DNA of 64,000 nucleotides from Pseudomonas helleri. GTDB lineage: Bacteria; Pseudomonadota; Gammaproteobacteria; Pseudomonadales; Pseudomonadaceae. The notes below the pieces were generated by a model. It was given only the letters and a program-made list of their open reading frames with translations. It was not told where the DNA came from and searched no databases. The stretch spans positions 62,001-126,000 of the forward strand of contig NZ_WIWC01000011.1 in assembly GCF_009600315.1 (NCBI RefSeq), written 5' to 3'. This document shows positions 1 to 10,745 of this stretch, in pieces. Both the position numbers and the translations under genes were made by a program. Positions within the stretch are counted from its first letter, which is position 1; every line of letters starts with the position of its first letter.

Positions 1-1
1 C

Positions 2-1498
2 CTTGCTCAACTGCGTGACATTTATCAGCAACCGGTAAGCCTTCGTCTGGACGACTGCGCCAGCGCACCGATTGATGCCAGTGTGGCGTGCGTTGAGCAG
101 ATTCTTGCCGAACACCGCACGACCTATGGCATCAATACCGGTTTTGGCTTGCTGGCTTCGACCAAAATCGCCAGTGAAGATCTGGAAAACCTTCAGCGTT
201 CATTGGTACTTTCCCACGCGGCCGGCATTGGCGAGCCGATCAGCGATGCATTGGTGCGCTTGATCATGGTGCTCAAGGTCAACAGCTTGAGCCGTGGTTA
301 CTCAGGGATTCGCCGCGTTGTGATCAATGCATTGATCGCCCTGATCAATGCTCAGGTGTATCCGCATATTCCGCTGAAAGGCTCGGTGGGTGCTTCCGGC
401 GATTTGGCACCCTTGGCACATATGTCGCTGGTGCTGCTGGGCGAGGGCAAAGCGCGTTATCGGGGCGAATGGCTGGATGCGGTCAGCGCCCTGAAACAAG
501 CCGGGCTTGAGCCGCTGACACTGGCGGCCAAGGAAGGGCTGGCCCTGCTTAATGGCACGCAGGTGTCAACGGCCTACGCTTTGCGCGGTCTGTTTGAGGC
601 AGAAGATGTATTTGCAGCCGCGATCACCTGCGGCAGTTTGACGGTGGAAGCCGTACTGGGTTCGCGCTCGCCGTTCGACGCTCGCATTCACGAGGCGCGT
701 GGCCAGCGCGGGCAAATCGATGTGGCGGGCATGTACCGCGACCTGTTGGGCGCGAGCAGTGAAGTGTCCTTGTCGCATAAAAATTGCGACAAGGTGCAAG
801 ACCCCTATTCGCTGCGCTGTCAGCCTCAAGTAATGGGCGCGTGCCTGACCCAGTTGCGGCAGGCCGCCGAGGTGCTGGGCATTGAAGCCAATGCCGTGTC
901 GGATAACCCGCTGGTGTTCGCCGAGCAGGGTGATGTGGTCTCCGGTGGTAACTTCCACGCCGAACCGGTCGCCATGGCGGCTGACAATATGGCGCTGGCG
1001 ATTGCCGAAATTGGGGCGCTGAGCGAGCGTCGCATTTCGTTGATGATGGACAAGCACATGTCGCAACTGCCGCCGTTTCTGGTGGCCAATGGCGGGGTCA
1101 ACTCTGGTTTTATGATCGCCCAAGTCACCGCCGCCGCCTTGGCCAGCGAGAACAAGGCGTTGGCCCACCCTCACAGCGTCGACAGCATTCCGACCTCGGC
1201 CAATCAGGAAGACCACGTATCAATGGCCCCGTCTGCGGGCAAGCGTTTGTGGGAAATGGCTGAAAATGTACGCGGTGTATTGGCTATTGAATGGTTGGCG
1301 GCGTGTCAGGGCTTGGACCTGCGTGGCGGCCTGAAAACTTCCGCCAAGCTCGAAATGGCCCGCTCCACCCTGCGCAGCAAAGTCGCGCACTACGACAAAG
1401 ATCGTTTTTTTGCCCCGGATATAGAGATCGCCCTGCACCTGCTGGTCACCCGCAGTCTGAACACTCTGATACCGACTGGCGTATTGCCTAGTCTGTAG
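2..1498 (+). CDS. hutH: histidine ammonia-lyase, 5' end cut by window
   Basis: Cytoplasmic enzyme that removes ammonia from L-histidine to give urocanate, the first step of histidine degradation. The open frame runs in from the left edge, so the true start lies outside; 498 residues are visible of the roughly 510 usual for the family. The Ala-Ser-Gly triplet that cyclises into the MIO prosthetic group is at bases 392-400, inside the segment [12 protein letters not shown]. The YGINTGFG segment near the N-terminus and [10 protein letters not shown] near the C-terminus are also family hallmarks. It is followed after 36 bases by hutI, so it is part of the hut operon. The operon promoter and any HutC operator are not in the window. 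Confidence 0.97.
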   Translation, partial: LAQLRDIYQQPVSLRLDDCASAPIDASVACVEQILAEHRTTYGINTGFGLLASTKIASEDLENLQRSLVLSHAAGIGEPISDALVRLIMVLKVNSLSRGYSGIRRVVINALIALINAQVYPHIPLKGSVGASGDLAPLAHMSLVLLGEGKARYRGEWLDAVSALKQAGLEPLTLAAKEGLALLNGTQVSTAYALRGLFEAEDVFAAAITCGSLTVEAVLGSRSPFDARIHEARGQRGQIDVAGMYRDLLGASSEVSLSHKNCDKVQDPYSLRCQPQVMGACLTQLRQAAEVLGIEANAVSDNPLVFAEQGDVVSGGNFHAEPVAMAADNMALAIAEIGALSERRISLMMDKHMSQLPPFLVANGGVNSGFMIAQVTAAALASENKALAHPHSVDSIPTSANQEDHVSMAPSAGKRLWEMAENVRGVLAIEWLAACQGLDLRGGLKTSAKLEMARSTLRSKVAHYDKDRFFAPDIEIALHLLVTRSLNTLIPTGVLPSL

Positions 1499-1534
1499 TG
1501 TCAAAGAATGGCGTCTCAAACAAGGACCGATTGA

Positions 1535-2734
1535 ATGAAAACCCTTTGGCAACACTGCAATATTGCGACTATGGCTGATGGCGCTTACTCGATTATCGAA
1601 GACGCGGCCATCGTGACGTACGAGGGGTTTATTGAGTGGATCGGCCCGCGGGTGCATGTACCAGAGGCCGAATACGCACAGACCCACGGGCTGGAAGGTG
1701 CCTGGGTGACGCCGGGCCTGATCGATTGCCATACCCATGCGGTATTTGGGGGCAACCGCAGCGACGAATTCGAGCAGCGCCTGCAAGGGGTGAGCTACGC
1801 CGACATCGCGGCGGCGGGCGGCGGCATTGCCAGCACTGTGCGTGCGACCCGGGCGGCGACAGAAGATGAGTTGTTCGACAGTGCCCGACAACGTCTGGCG
1901 TGTTTGCTGCGTGACGGTGTAACCAGCGTCGAGATCAAATCCGGTTATGGCTTGAGCCTTGAGAGCGAACGCAAGATGTTGCGGGTGATTCGTCGTCTGG
2001 GCGCCGAGTTGCCGGTCACTGTGCGCAGCACTTGTCTGGCGGCCCATGCATTGCCGCCGGAATACAAGGATCGTGCTGACGACTATATAGAGCATATCTG
2101 CACCGAAATGCTGCCTGCGCTGGCGGCTGAAGGGTTGGTGGACGCGGTGGATGCGTTCTGCGAGTACCTGGCCTTTTCCCCTGCGCAGGTTGAACGCGTG
2201 TTCACGGCGGCAAGGCAAATGGGCTTGCCCGTCAAACTGCATGCCGAGCAGTTATCGTCCTTACACGGTTCCAGTTTGGCGGCGCGCTATCGGGCGCTGT
2301 CGGCGGACCATCTGGAATTCATGACTGAAGAAGATGCCATTGCAATGGCCCGCGCGGGCACCGTGGCGGTGCTGTTGCCGGGCGCGTTCTACTTTTTGCG
2401 TGAAACGCAGCAACCGCCGATGGATGCCTTGCGCAAGCACGGGGTGAAAATCGCCATTGCCAGTGACCTTAATCCGGGGACATCGCCAGCGTTGTCGCTG
2501 CGTCTAATGATGAACATGGCGTGCACCTTGTTTCGCATGACCCCGCAAGAAGCCCTGGCAGGCGTTACTTTGCATGCGGCGACGGCGTTGGGCATGGGAG
2601 AAACCCACGGTTCGCTGGAGCCGGGCAAAGTGGCCGACTTTGTGGCCTGGAACATAGATCGTCCGGCAGACCTGTCCTATTGGTTGGGCGGCGATCTGGA
2701 CAAACTCGTTGTACAAAAGGGTGTTGAGCGTTAG
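1535..2734 (+). CDS. hutI: imidazolonepropionase
   Basis: Hydrolyses 4-imidazolone-5-propionate to N-formimino-L-glutamate, the third step of histidine degradation. It is a metal-dependent amidohydrolase of 399 residues, normal for the family. The metal-binding DCHTH motif is at residues 64-68, followed by [15 protein letters not shown]. Further metal or substrate segments are LHAEQ (about residue 236) and SDLNPGTSP. The ATG start is preceded by AAGGA. The gene sits between hutH and hutG, with only 9 bases to hutG, so the three are cotranscribed. Nothing unusual seen. Confidence 0.97.
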   Translation: MKTLWQHCNIATMADGAYSIIEDAAIVTYEGFIEWIGPRVHVPEAEYAQTHGLEGAWVTPGLIDCHTHAVFGGNRSDEFEQRLQGVSYADIAAAGGGIASTVRATRAATEDELFDSARQRLACLLRDGVTSVEIKSGYGLSLESERKMLRVIRRLGAELPVTVRSTCLAAHALPPEYKDRADDYIEHICTEMLPALAAEGLVDAVDAFCEYLAFSPAQVERVFTAARQMGLPVKLHAEQLSSLHGSSLAARYRALSADHLEFMTEEDAIAMARAGTVAVLLPGAFYFLRETQQPPMDALRKHGVKIAIASDLNPGTSPALSLRLMMNMACTLFRMTPQEALAGVTLHAATALGMGETHGSLEPGKVADFVAWNIDRPADLSYWLGGDLDKLVVQKGVER

Positions 2735-2743
2735 GAGACGGTT

Positions 2744-3553
2744 GTGGACAAGGTACTGACATTCAAACAAGGCCGAGTGCCCTTGCTGATCAGCATGCCC
2801 CACGCGGGCTTGAAGTTGACGCCTGCGGTCGAGGCCGGGCTGGTGGATGAGGCGCGTAGCTTGCCGGACACCGATTGGCATATGCCACGGCTCTATGAGT
2901 GTGCAGCAGAGCTGGGCGCCAGTACGTTGGCGGCTGAGTACTCACGCTTTGTGATCGACCTTAATCGTCCTGAAGACGATGCGCCGCTCTACGTGGGGGC
3001 GACCACGGGGTTGTTTCCGGCCATTCTGTTTAGTGGCGTGCCGCTGTTCCGTGAAGGGCAAGCGCCTGGCGCTCAAGAGCGTGCGACGTACCTTGAGTTG
3101 ATCTGGAAGCCTTATCACCAGACTTTGCAGCAGGAATTGGAGCGCCTGAAGAACGAGTTCGGTTATGCCCTGTTGTTTGATGCGCATTCGATTCGTTCGC
3201 GCGTAGCGCTTTTATTTGACGGGCGCTTACCGGATTTCAATGTGGGTACTTTTAGTGGGTTGAGCTGCGATCCGGGGTTGGCTCATGAGCTTGAAGCGAT
3301 CTGTGCGCAGCATCCGGCGTACAGCCATGTGCTGAATGGGCGTTTCAAGGGCGGGCATATCACGCGTTATTACGGCCGCCCTGTGGAAAACATCCATGCG
3401 GTGCAGCTGGAGTTGGCGCAGTGCACCTATATGGAGGAGTTTGAGCCGTTCAACTACCGGGAAGACCTGGCGGGGCCAACGCAGGGGGTGCTTAAGCAAT
3501 TGCTGGGGCGGATGATTGAGTGGGGCGCTGAACACAAAAGCCCCTCACCCTAA
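2744..3553 (+). CDS. hutG: N-formylglutamate deformylase
   Basis: Hydrolyses N-formyl-L-glutamate to glutamate and formate, the last step of the five-step histidine route of pseudomonads (through HutF). 269 residues, normal length. The N-formylglutamate amidohydrolase signature is visible as ISMPHAG near the start, then DTDWHM, VIDLNRPEDD and LLFDAHSIRS. The start is GTG at 2744, with AGGAG overlapping the hutI stop region as ribosome site. The last residues (SPSP) and the TAA stop are encoded by the left arm of a REP palindrome that begins at 3541, so the C-terminus was probably reshaped by REP insertion. hutF, needed for this route, is not in the window. Confidence 0.95.
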   Translation: MDKVLTFKQGRVPLLISMPHAGLKLTPAVEAGLVDEARSLPDTDWHMPRLYECAAELGASTLAAEYSRFVIDLNRPEDDAPLYVGATTGLFPAILFSGVPLFREGQAPGAQERATYLELIWKPYHQTLQQELERLKNEFGYALLFDAHSIRSRVALLFDGRLPDFNVGTFSGLSCDPGLAHELEAICAQHPAYSHVLNGRFKGGHITRYYGRPVENIHAVQLELAQCTYMEEFEPFNYREDLAGPTQGVLKQLLGRMIEWGAEHKSPSP

Positions 3554-3647
3554 CCCTCTCCCGGAGGGAGAGGGGACTTAATAGTGGCGGTTTCAAGTTT
3601 TGTACAAATCAGCCCCCTCTCCCTTTGGGAGAGGGTTGGGGTGAGGG
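3541..3647. repeat. REPIN (paired REP palindromes), CCCTCACCC type
   Basis: Two arms in inverted orientation: CCCCTCACCCTAACCCTC at the left and GGGTTGGGGTGAGGG at the right, each with an inner CTCTCCC/GGGAGAG hairpin. Near-identical copies lie at 12439-12530 and 55506-55585. It overlaps the 3' end of hutG and supplies its stop codon. It may also act as a transcription terminator or mRNA end protector. Confidence 0.9.
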
Positions 3648-3762
3648 CAGGCATGCGCCGCCAATCCCAAGTCCATACCCCGACTAAGCGAATGCTCATT
3701 CCGACAATCGGGTTTATGATGCCAGACGGCAACATTTTCCAGCCTTCCCCATGGAGTGCGTA

Positions 3763-4734
3763 ATGCAGACCTTGTTCCCGCAGATCAAACCTTACGCCCG
3801 GCATGAACTGGCCGTTGACGGGCCGCATGTGCTGTACGTTGACGAAAGCGGTACACCTGACGGCTTGCCGGTGGTGTTTATCCACGGCGGGCCGGGGTCG
3901 GGCTGCGATGCCAATAGCCGCTGTTATTTCGATCCGGGCGTGTACCGCATCATTACGTTCGATCAGCGCGGGTGCGGACGCTCAACGCCTCACGCCAGTC
4001 TTGATCGCAATACAACGTGGGATCTTGTCGCCGACATGGAGCGGATTCGTCTGTTCCTGAACATCGACAAGTGGGTGCTGTTTGGCGGCTCATGGGGTTC
4101 CACGCTGGCGCTGGCCTATGCACAAAGCCATGCAGAACGCGTTCATGGCCTGATTCTGCGCGGGATATTCCTGGCCCGGCCGCAAGAAATCGAATGGTTT
4201 TATCAAGCGGGCGCCAGCCGGATTTTTCCGGACTATTGGCAAGATTACATCGCGCCTATTCCCGAGGACGAACGCCACGACCTGCTGAACGCTTTTCACA
4301 AACGCCTCACAGGCAACGACCAGATTGCTCAGATGCACACCGCCAAGGCGTGGTCGACCTGGGAAGGCCGTGCTGCAACGTTGCGACCCAACCCGCAAGT
4401 GGTTGAGCGCTTCTGCGATCCGCATCGGGCACTGTCCATTGCCCGGATCGAATGCCATTACTTTGTGAACAATGCCTTTCTGGAACCCAATCAACTGTTG
4501 CGCGACATGCACAAGATTGCCCACTTGCCGGGCGTGATCGTGCATGGACGTTACGACATGATCTGCCCGCTGGATAACGCCTGGGCGCTGCATCAAGCGT
4601 GGCCGGGCAGCGAACTGCAAGTGATTCGCGAAGCTGGGCACGTGGCCTCTGAGCCGGGCATCACCGATGCCTTGGTGCGTGCCACCGAACAAATGGCGCG
4701 AAGCCTGCTCAACTTGCAGCCGGACGAAGCATGA
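3763..4734 (+). CDS. pip: proline iminopeptidase (alpha/beta hydrolase)
   Basis: Serine peptidase that releases N-terminal proline from peptides; cytoplasmic. 323 residues from the ATG at 3763, preceded by GGAG; an upstream in-frame ATG at 3751 overlaps that ribosome site and is less likely. The oxyanion-loop motif HGGPG is at residues 41-45, DQRGCGRS at 67-74 and the nucleophile elbow GGSWGS with Ser110. The C-terminal acid and histidine are expected in GRYDMICP and [10 protein letters not shown]. These are classic peptidase S33 features. The gene overlaps dtd by ATGA, so the two are translationally coupled. The pip-dtd-opgG-opgH order is conserved in Pseudomonas. Confidence 0.93.
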   Translation: MQTLFPQIKPYARHELAVDGPHVLYVDESGTPDGLPVVFIHGGPGSGCDANSRCYFDPGVYRIITFDQRGCGRSTPHASLDRNTTWDLVADMERIRLFLNIDKWVLFGGSWGSTLALAYAQSHAERVHGLILRGIFLARPQEIEWFYQAGASRIFPDYWQDYIAPIPEDERHDLLNAFHKRLTGNDQIAQMHTAKAWSTWEGRAATLRPNPQVVERFCDPHRALSIARIECHYFVNNAFLEPNQLLRDMHKIAHLPGVIVHGRYDMICPLDNAWALHQAWPGSELQVIREAGHVASEPGITDALVRATEQMARSLLNLQPDEA

Positions 4735-5168
4735 AGGGGCTTTTACAGCGTGTGACGGGCGCACGGGTAGAGGTAGCAGGAGAGGTTGTTGGTTCCATTG
4801 ATCAGGGTTTGCTGGTGCTGGTCGCCGTCGAACCCGGTGACACGCCAGCCAATGCCGCCAAGCTGTTGCACAAGCTGCTCAACTATCGGGTGTTCAGTGA
4901 TGCCGACGGCAAGATGAACCTTTCTTTAAGTGATGTGGGCGCAGGGTTGCTACTGGTATCGCAATTCACGTTGGCCGCCGACACTCAAAGTGGCCTGCGG
5001 CCAAGCTTCTCTACGGCAGCCCCGCCTGCACTGGCCGAAACGTTATTCAACCACCTGCTCAGTGAGGCCAAACGGCTTCATCCAACGGTCGCATCCGGGC
5101 GTTTTGGCACCGACATGCAGGTGCATTTGGTCAACGACGGGCCTGTTACGTTTCTGTTACAAACTTAA
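4731..5168 (+). CDS. dtd: D-aminoacyl-tRNA deacylase
   Basis: Hydrolyses D-amino acids (and glycine mischarged on tRNA-Ala) from tRNAs, protecting translation. 145 residues, the family's usual length. The conserved [17 protein letters not shown] segment and the C-terminal cross-subunit Gly-cisPro motif, seen here as NDGPVTF, are both present. The start codon overlaps the pip stop (ATGA). The downstream region up to opgG holds two CACGTG palindromes and probably its transcription end. Confidence 0.96.
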   Translation: MKGLLQRVTGARVEVAGEVVGSIDQGLLVLVAVEPGDTPANAAKLLHKLLNYRVFSDADGKMNLSLSDVGAGLLLVSQFTLAADTQSGLRPSFSTAAPPALAETLFNHLLSEAKRLHPTVASGRFGTDMQVHLVNDGPVTFLLQT

Positions 5169-5182
5169 AACGTTAAAAAACC

Positions 5183-5219
5183 CTGTTTTCACGTGAAAAC
5201 AGTGGTTTTTCACGTGAAA
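5183..5219. promoter_or_regulatory. pair of CACGTG-centred palindromes upstream of opgG
   Basis: CTGTTTTCACGTGAAAACAG at 5183-5202 is a perfect 20-bp palindrome. TTTCACGTGAAA at 5208-5219 repeats its core. The two centres are 21 bp apart, about two helical turns, as expected for a dimeric or cooperative operator. The first could also fold as a weak terminator of dtd, since TGGTTTTT follows. The binding protein is unknown. Confidence 0.5.
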
Positions 5220-5398
5220 TACTTGCTGACAGTAGATGCGTTGTCACGCGGGCTGCTAGATAATCCCACGTTACACAGAGGCTAATCCGACGCGCCAAAG
5301 GAATTATTCTTCCCCTGAGCAGTCGGAACAGTGCTCGCCAACCCGGCATGTAGATCGCTGGCCGTTGGTTTCATCATCTGTTTTCGGCGAGGTTGCTC

Positions 5399-7123
5399 GT
5401 GATTGTTAGACCATTAAATGCACCAAAAATGTCTGCCAAGCGGTTACGCAACGCACTGGTGACGGGCTCAGCGCTTTTCTGCTTGCTCGGTGCGGGTCAA
5501 CTGTGGGCCTTCAGTCTGGATGACGTGGCGGCAGAGGCTAAAACCCTCGCCTCACAGAAATACCAAGCACCGCGCAGCAATTTGCCCAACGAGTTCCGCG
5601 ACATGAAGTTCGCGGACTATCAAAAAATTCAGTTCAACCGCGACAAGGCTCAATGGGCGGGCGATAAAACACCGTTCAAGCTGTCCTTCTATCACCAGGG
5701 CATGCACTTCGACACGCCGGTGAAAATCAATGAAGTGACCGCCACCAAGGTTGAAGAGATCAAGTACGACCCGAGTCGTTTCGATTTCGGCGACGTCAAA
5801 TTCGACCCCAAAGCCACTGAAAACCTGGGCTGGGCTGGTTTCCGCGTGCTGTATCCGATCAACAAGGCGGATAAGCAGGACGAAATCATGACCATGCTGG
5901 GCGCGAGTTACTTCCGCGTTGTGGGCAAAGGTCAAACCTACGGCCTGTCGGCCCGTGGCATGGCAATCGACACCGCATTGCCCTCTGGCGAAGAGTTTCC
6001 GCGTTTCACCGAGTTCTGGATCGAGAAGCCAAAGCCGGGTGACAAGCATCTGGTGATCTTTGCCTTGCTGGATTCGCCACGTGCCACCGGCGCCTACCGC
6101 TTTACCCTGCGTCCAGGTGTAGACACCGTGGTCGACGTGAAAGCGCAAATGTTCCTGCGTGACAAGGTGGGCAAGCTGGGCATCGCTCCGCTGACCAGCA
6201 TGTACCTGTTCGGCGCGAACCAGCCGTCCAAAGTGCTGAACTACCGCCGCGAACTGCACGATTCGTCGGGTCTGGCCATTCATGCCGGCAACGGCGAGTG
6301 GATCTGGCGCCCGCTGAACAATCCGAAACACTTGTCGGTCAGCAACTTCGCCGTTGAAAACCCGCGTGGTTTCGGCTTGCTGCAACGTGACCGTGACTTC
6401 AGCAATTACGAAGACCTCGATGACCGTTACGACAAGCGCCCAAGCGCGTGGATCGAGCCGCAAGGTGATTGGGGCAAAGGCTCCGTTGACCTGGTAGAAA
6501 TTCCGACTGCCGACGAAACCAACGACAACATCGTTGCGTTCTGGAGCCCGGCGACTCTGCCTGAGCCACTCAAGCCTTTCGACTTCGCCTACCGCCTGCA
6601 CTGGACGCTGGACGAAGCCGCGTTGCACCCGACTGACAGCGCCTGGGTTGAGCAAACCCTGCGCTCGACCGGCGACGTCAAGCAATCCAACCTGATCCGT
6701 CAGCCGGACGGCAGCGTGGCTTATCTGATCGACTTCAAAGGCCCATCGCTGAGCGCCTTGCCTGAAGACGCCGCAGTGCGCAGCCAAGTCAGCGTCGGCG
6801 ACAATGCTGAACTGGTTGAAAACAACGTGCGTTACAACCCTGAAACCAAGGGCTGGCGCTTGACCCTTCGGTTGAAAGTCAAAGACCCGAGCAAGGCCAC
6901 AGAAATGCGTGCTGCGCTGGTTCAGGATGTCGAGCAAGCCCCGGCGGCCAAGCCGGCAGCGCCTGCAACCAAGGCTGAGAAAGCCGCGGCAAAGGCTCAT
7001 GACAAGCACGCCAAGGACGCCAAAGCCCCTGCGGCCGACGCTACCTCCGCCACCCTGGAACCGGTGAAGACTGAAAAAGTCCTGACCGAGACCTGGAGCT
7101 ACCAGTTGCCTAGCGATGAGTAA
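5399..7123 (+). CDS. opgG: periplasmic glucan biosynthesis protein OpgG (MdoG)
   Basis: Periplasmic protein needed to make and branch osmoregulated periplasmic glucans. 574 residues from the GTG at 5399 (GCGAGG upstream); a TTG two codons earlier is possible. An N-terminal signal segment with basic residues and the hydrophobic stretch [13 protein letters not shown] ends near Ala-38. The MdoG body follows, including [12 protein letters not shown] and [11 protein letters not shown]. The C-terminal Ala/Lys-rich stretch (about residues 510-560, repeated AAK and DKHAK) makes it longer than E. coli OpgG and ends in ETWSYQLP. The stop overlaps the opgH start by 8 bases, so the two are coupled. The CACGTG palindromes upstream may control the pair. 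Confidence 0.95.
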   Translation: MIVRPLNAPKMSAKRLRNALVTGSALFCLLGAGQLWAFSLDDVAAEAKTLASQKYQAPRSNLPNEFRDMKFADYQKIQFNRDKAQWAGDKTPFKLSFYHQGMHFDTPVKINEVTATKVEEIKYDPSRFDFGDVKFDPKATENLGWAGFRVLYPINKADKQDEIMTMLGASYFRVVGKGQTYGLSARGMAIDTALPSGEEFPRFTEFWIEKPKPGDKHLVIFALLDSPRATGAYRFTLRPGVDTVVDVKAQMFLRDKVGKLGIAPLTSMYLFGANQPSKVLNYRRELHDSSGLAIHAGNGEWIWRPLNNPKHLSVSNFAVENPRGFGLLQRDRDFSNYEDLDDRYDKRPSAWIEPQGDWGKGSVDLVEIPTADETNDNIVAFWSPATLPEPLKPFDFAYRLHWTLDEAALHPTDSAWVEQTLRSTGDVKQSNLIRQPDGSVAYLIDFKGPSLSALPEDAAVRSQVSVGDNAELVENNVRYNPETKGWRLTLRLKVKDPSKATEMRAALVQDVEQAPAAKPAAPATKAEKAAAKAHDKHAKDAKAPAADATSATLEPVKTEKVLTETWSYQLPSDE

Positions 7124-9668
7124 TGTTCAAGCCCGGCCAGACTCGCTTGCCGAGTACCTGGCGCACCTGCCACTGAGCGAGGAGCAGCGCGCCGAACTGG
7201 CCGACTGCACGTCGTTCGACGAACTGCACGCACGGTTGTCGGCGCAAACCGACCTGGACACCGCCGAGGCCGCAGAGGCCTCGGTGGGCTCGCGCCTTAA
7301 ACTGACTTCGGCAGCTGAACTCGAAGAAGCAGAAATGCTTGTGCTCGATGCCAGCGGCCGGGTGATGCTCAAGGCCACGCCACCGATCAAGCGCACCAAA
7401 GTGGTGCCTGAGCCGTGGCGTACTAATATTCTGGTACGCGGTTGGCGGCGCCTGACCGGGCGTAGCAATCCGCCCAATCCGGCCATTGACGAGCGCGTTT
7501 TGCCCAAGGCCCGCTGGCGTACGGTGGGTTCGATCCGCCGTTACATCCTGCTGGTGCTGATGCTGGGTCAAACCATCGTGGCCGGCTGGTACATGAAAGG
7601 CATCATGCCGTATCAGGGCTGGTCGTTCGTTGACCTGGACGAAGTGCTGCACCAGCCGTTGATGCAAACAGCGGTGCAAGTGCTGCCTTATGCCCTGCAA
7701 ACCAGTATTTTGATCCTCTTCGGGATTTTGTTCTGTTGGGTATCGGCGGGTTTCTGGACGGCCTTGATGGGCTTCCTTGAGCTGCTGACCGGGCACGACA
7801 AATACCGCATTTCCGGCGCCAGCGCTGGCAATGAGCCGATTCCTGAGCAGGCGCGTACCGCACTGGTCATGCCGATCTGTAACGAAGACGTGACCCGCGT
7901 ATTCGCTGGTTTGCGGGCGACCTACGAATCGGTCGCAGCCTCGGGCGACCTGGATCGCTTCGACTTCTTCGTTCTCAGTGACAGTAACGATCCTGACATT
8001 TGTGTCGCCGAGCAACAGGCCTGGCTGGATGTTTGCCGCGAAACAGAAGGCTTCGGCCGGATTTTCTATCGCCGTCGTCGCCGTCGTGTGAAACGTAAAA
8101 GTGGCAACCTCGACGACTTCTGCCGTCGCTGGGGCGGCGATTACAAGTACATGGTGGTGCTCGACGCAGACAGCGTGATGAGCGGGGAATGTTTGACCAG
8201 CCTGGTGCGCTTGATGGAAGCCACGCCAGATGCCGGCATCATTCAAACCGCGCCACGTGCGTCGGGCATGGACACCTTGTACGCACGCATGCAGCAGTTT
8301 GCGACCCGGGTATACGGGCCGCTGTTCACCGCCGGTCTGCACTTCTGGCAGTTGGGTGAATCCCACTACTGGGGCCACAACGCCATCATCCGCATGAAGC
8401 CTTTTATCGAGCATTGCGCCTTGGCGCCGTTGCCGGGTAAAGGCGCGTTTGCGGGCGCGATCCTGTCCCACGACTTCGTTGAAGCCGCGTTGATGCGCCG
8501 TGCCGGTTGGGGTGTGTGGATTGCCTACGACCTGCCGGGCAGCTATGAAGAATTGCCGCCGAACCTGCTGGACGAACTCAAGCGTGACCGCCGCTGGTGC
8601 CACGGTAACTTGATGAACTTCCGCCTGTTCCTGGTTAAAGGCATGCACCCGGTTCACCGTGCGGTGTTCTTGACGGGCGTGATGTCATACCTGTCAGCGC
8701 CGTTGTGGTTCTTCTTCCTGCTGCTGTCGACGGCCCTGCTGGCGGTCAACACGCTGATGGAACCTCAGTACTTTATGGAACCGCGTCAGCTGTATCCGCT
8801 GTGGCCACAATGGCACCCGGAAAAAGCGGTTGCGCTGTTTTCGACCACGATCGTCCTGTTGTTCCTGCCCAAACTGCTCAGCATCATTCTGATTTGGGCC
8901 AAGGGCGCCAAGGAGTTCGGCGGCAAGTTCAAAGTCACGCTGTCGATGCTGCTTGAGATGCTCTTCTCGGTGCTGCTGGCGCCCGTGCGCATGATCTTCC
9001 ACACCCGTTTTGTACTGGCCGCGTTCCTCGGCTGGGCAGCGACCTGGAACTCACCGCAACGTGACGATGACTCCACGCCGTGGAGCGAAGCGGTACGTCG
9101 TCATGGCCCGCAGACCCTGTTGGGTGCCGCGTGGGCTGCTTTGGTGTTGTGGTTGAACCCAAGCTTCCTGTGGTGGCTGGTGCCGATTGTCGGTTCGCTG
9201 ATGCTGTCGATCCCGGTGTCGGTGATCTCCAGCCGGGTCAAGCTGGGCCTGAAGGCGCGTGACGAGAAACTGTTCCTGATTCCTGAGGAATACGCTCCGC
9301 CGCGTGAATTGTCGGCGACGGCTGAATACACCGTCGAAAACCGCTACCACGCGTTGCATGACGGGTTTGTTCGGGCTGTGGTTGACCCGCAACAGAACGC
9401 ATTGGCTTGCGCTTTGGCGACCTCGCGTCACCGTGAGGCCGAGCCGATTGAGTGGCTGCGTACTGAACGGGTGCGTCACGCGCTCAAAGTAGGGCCTAAA
9501 GGAGTTACCAATAACGAGCGTATGGCGTTGTTGAGCGATCCTGTGGCGCTGGCTCGCCTGCACGCGCTGGTATGGAACGAAGCGCATGAAGACTGGCTGA
9601 ATGCCTGGCGTGAGTCGGTGACTGCCGACGCCCACGCGCCTTTATTGCCGTTGCAGCCTGCGGCTTGA
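7116..9668 (+). CDS. opgH: glucans biosynthesis glucosyltransferase OpgH (MdoH)
   Basis: Inner-membrane family-2 glycosyltransferase that polymerises UDP-glucose into the beta-glucan backbone of osmoregulated periplasmic glucans. 850 residues, normal. A cytoplasmic N-terminal region is followed by two membrane helices (about 140-215). The catalytic domain has VVLDADS as the acidic metal site and DRRWCHGN as the R-R-W type motif. More membrane helices follow (about 510-700), then a charged tail. The ATG at 7116 lies inside the last codons of opgG. A strong terminator follows at 9677-9706. Confidence 0.97.
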   Translation: MSNVQARPDSLAEYLAHLPLSEEQRAELADCTSFDELHARLSAQTDLDTAEAAEASVGSRLKLTSAAELEEAEMLVLDASGRVMLKATPPIKRTKVVPEPWRTNILVRGWRRLTGRSNPPNPAIDERVLPKARWRTVGSIRRYILLVLMLGQTIVAGWYMKGIMPYQGWSFVDLDEVLHQPLMQTAVQVLPYALQTSILILFGILFCWVSAGFWTALMGFLELLTGHDKYRISGASAGNEPIPEQARTALVMPICNEDVTRVFAGLRATYESVAASGDLDRFDFFVLSDSNDPDICVAEQQAWLDVCRETEGFGRIFYRRRRRRVKRKSGNLDDFCRRWGGDYKYMVVLDADSVMSGECLTSLVRLMEATPDAGIIQTAPRASGMDTLYARMQQFATRVYGPLFTAGLHFWQLGESHYWGHNAIIRMKPFIEHCALAPLPGKGAFAGAILSHDFVEAALMRRAGWGVWIAYDLPGSYEELPPNLLDELKRDRRWCHGNLMNFRLFLVKGMHPVHRAVFLTGVMSYLSAPLWFFFLLLSTALLAVNTLMEPQYFMEPRQLYPLWPQWHPEKAVALFSTTIVLLFLPKLLSIILIWAKGAKEFGGKFKVTLSMLLEMLFSVLLAPVRMIFHTRFVLAAFLGWAATWNSPQRDDDSTPWSEAVRRHGPQTLLGAAWAALVLWLNPSFLWWLVPIVGSLMLSIPVSVISSRVKLGLKARDEKLFLIPEEYAPPRELSATAEYTVENRYHALHDGFVRAVVDPQQNALACALATSRHREAEPIEWLRTERVRHALKVGPKGVTNNERMALLSDPVALARLHALVWNEAHEDWLNAWRESVTADAHAPLLPLQPAA

Positions 9669-9676
9669 TGTAGACA

Positions 9677-9706
9677 CAAACCCCGCTTCGGCGGGGTTTT
9701 GTTTTT
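9677..9706 (+). terminator. intrinsic terminator of opgGH
   Basis: GC-rich stem ACCCCGC/GCGGGGT with a TTCG tetraloop, flanked by A's and followed by a T-rich run; 8 bases after the opgH stop. Confidence 0.93.
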
Positions 9707-9864
9707 ATGCGCGCGCTATCTCCCGCTTGTCGCGCTTTTATCGTTCAAAACTCGTCTCGTTACCCTTGTGTGGGGTAGCATCCGTCTCCGAACAGGTGAG
9801 TGCCCGGGTTTATGGTTTTTGCCCAGGCCAACACCTTTAATTGAGTCGTGTGAGGGGAGTGAGG

Positions 9865-10662
9865 ATGAAGGCGTTTCTATCGAAACTGTTGGTCGGGGTC
9901 ACGGCGGTATTGGCGATCAGTACCGCTCATGCAGGCGCTATTGATGACGCCGTTAAACGCGGCACGCTCAAGGTGGGCATGGACCCGACTTACATGCCGT
10001 TCGAGATGACCAACAAACGCGGTCAGATCATTGGTTTCGAAGTCGACATTCTCAAAGCCATGGCCAAGTCCATGGGCGTTAAGCTGGAGCTGGTGTCCAC
10101 CGGTTATGACGGCATCATCCCGGCGTTGATGACCAACAAGTTCGACATGATCGGCAGCGGCATGACCCTGACGCAGGAGCGTAACCTGCGCCTGAACTTC
10201 AGCGAACCCTTCATCGTTGTGGGTCAAACCCTGTTGGTGCGCAAGGAACTGGCTGACAAGATCAAGTCCTACAAAGACCTCAACGACCCGCAATACCGCC
10301 TGACCTCGAAAATCGGCACCACGGGCGAAATGGTTGCTCGCAAGCTGATGTCCAAAGCCCAATACCACGGCTACGACAATGAGCCTGAAGGCGTTCTGGA
10401 CGTGGTCAATGGCAAGGCCGATGCCTTTGTCTACGACGCGCCTTACAACGTTGTCGCCGTGAACAAGTTCGGCAATGACAAGCTGGTGTTTCTCGACAAG
10501 CCTTTCACCTACGAACCTTTGGCTTTTGGTCTGAAGAAGGGTGATTACGACAGCATCAACTTCATCAACAACTTCCTGCACCAGATCCACGAAGACGGCA
10601 CCTACGATCGCATCCATGACAAGTGGTTCAAAGACACCGCCTGGCTCAAAGACATGGAATAA
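9865..10662 (+). CDS. amino-acid ABC transporter, periplasmic binding protein
   Basis: Solute-binding protein of a polar amino-acid importer (SBP_bac_3 family). 265 residues from the ATG at 9865 (GAGGGG upstream; an in-frame TTG at 9841 would add a non-signal-like extension). A signal peptide is visible, basic then hydrophobic, ending at STAHA. The mature start GAIDDAVKRGTLKVGMDPTYMPFEM is typical. YDGIIPALMTNKFDMI and the repeated 'SEPF' region are family features. It is first of three genes with the permease and ATPase downstream. The ligand cannot be decided from sequence alone; the syntenic P. aeruginosa system next to opgH is also only known as a polar amino-acid type. Confidence 0.93.
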   Translation: MKAFLSKLLVGVTAVLAISTAHAGAIDDAVKRGTLKVGMDPTYMPFEMTNKRGQIIGFEVDILKAMAKSMGVKLELVSTGYDGIIPALMTNKFDMIGSGMTLTQERNLRLNFSEPFIVVGQTLLVRKELADKIKSYKDLNDPQYRLTSKIGTTGEMVARKLMSKAQYHGYDNEPEGVLDVVNGKADAFVYDAPYNVVAVNKFGNDKLVFLDKPFTYEPLAFGLKKGDYDSINFINNFLHQIHEDGTYDRIHDKWFKDTAWLKDME

Positions 10663-10677
10663 GCGCAGTTCCCTGTA

Positions 10678-10704
10678 GCCGCTGCCGCAGCCTTCGGCAG
10701 CGGC
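10678..10704. repeat. single REP palindrome (GCCGCTGCCG type)
   Basis: GCCGCTGCCG and CGGCAGCGGC form a perfect 10-bp stem around a 7-base loop, between the binding-protein and permease genes. Such stems often stabilise the upstream mRNA, which would fit higher expression of a binding protein. Confidence 0.8.
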
Positions 10705-10745
10705 CACAAATAGCAGACCGCGCTGCCCTTTACGGAAATATTTAA

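Noticed and set aside
5183..5219. ParB (parS) sites
   Set aside because: The core CACGTG agrees, but the arms have an extra base pair (TGTTTTCAC rather than TGTTTCAC), and the site is far from any parAB gene.
5552..8657. Long antisense open frames opposite opgG and opgH
   Set aside because: Same reason: shadow frames in codon-biased genes, no start or domain support.
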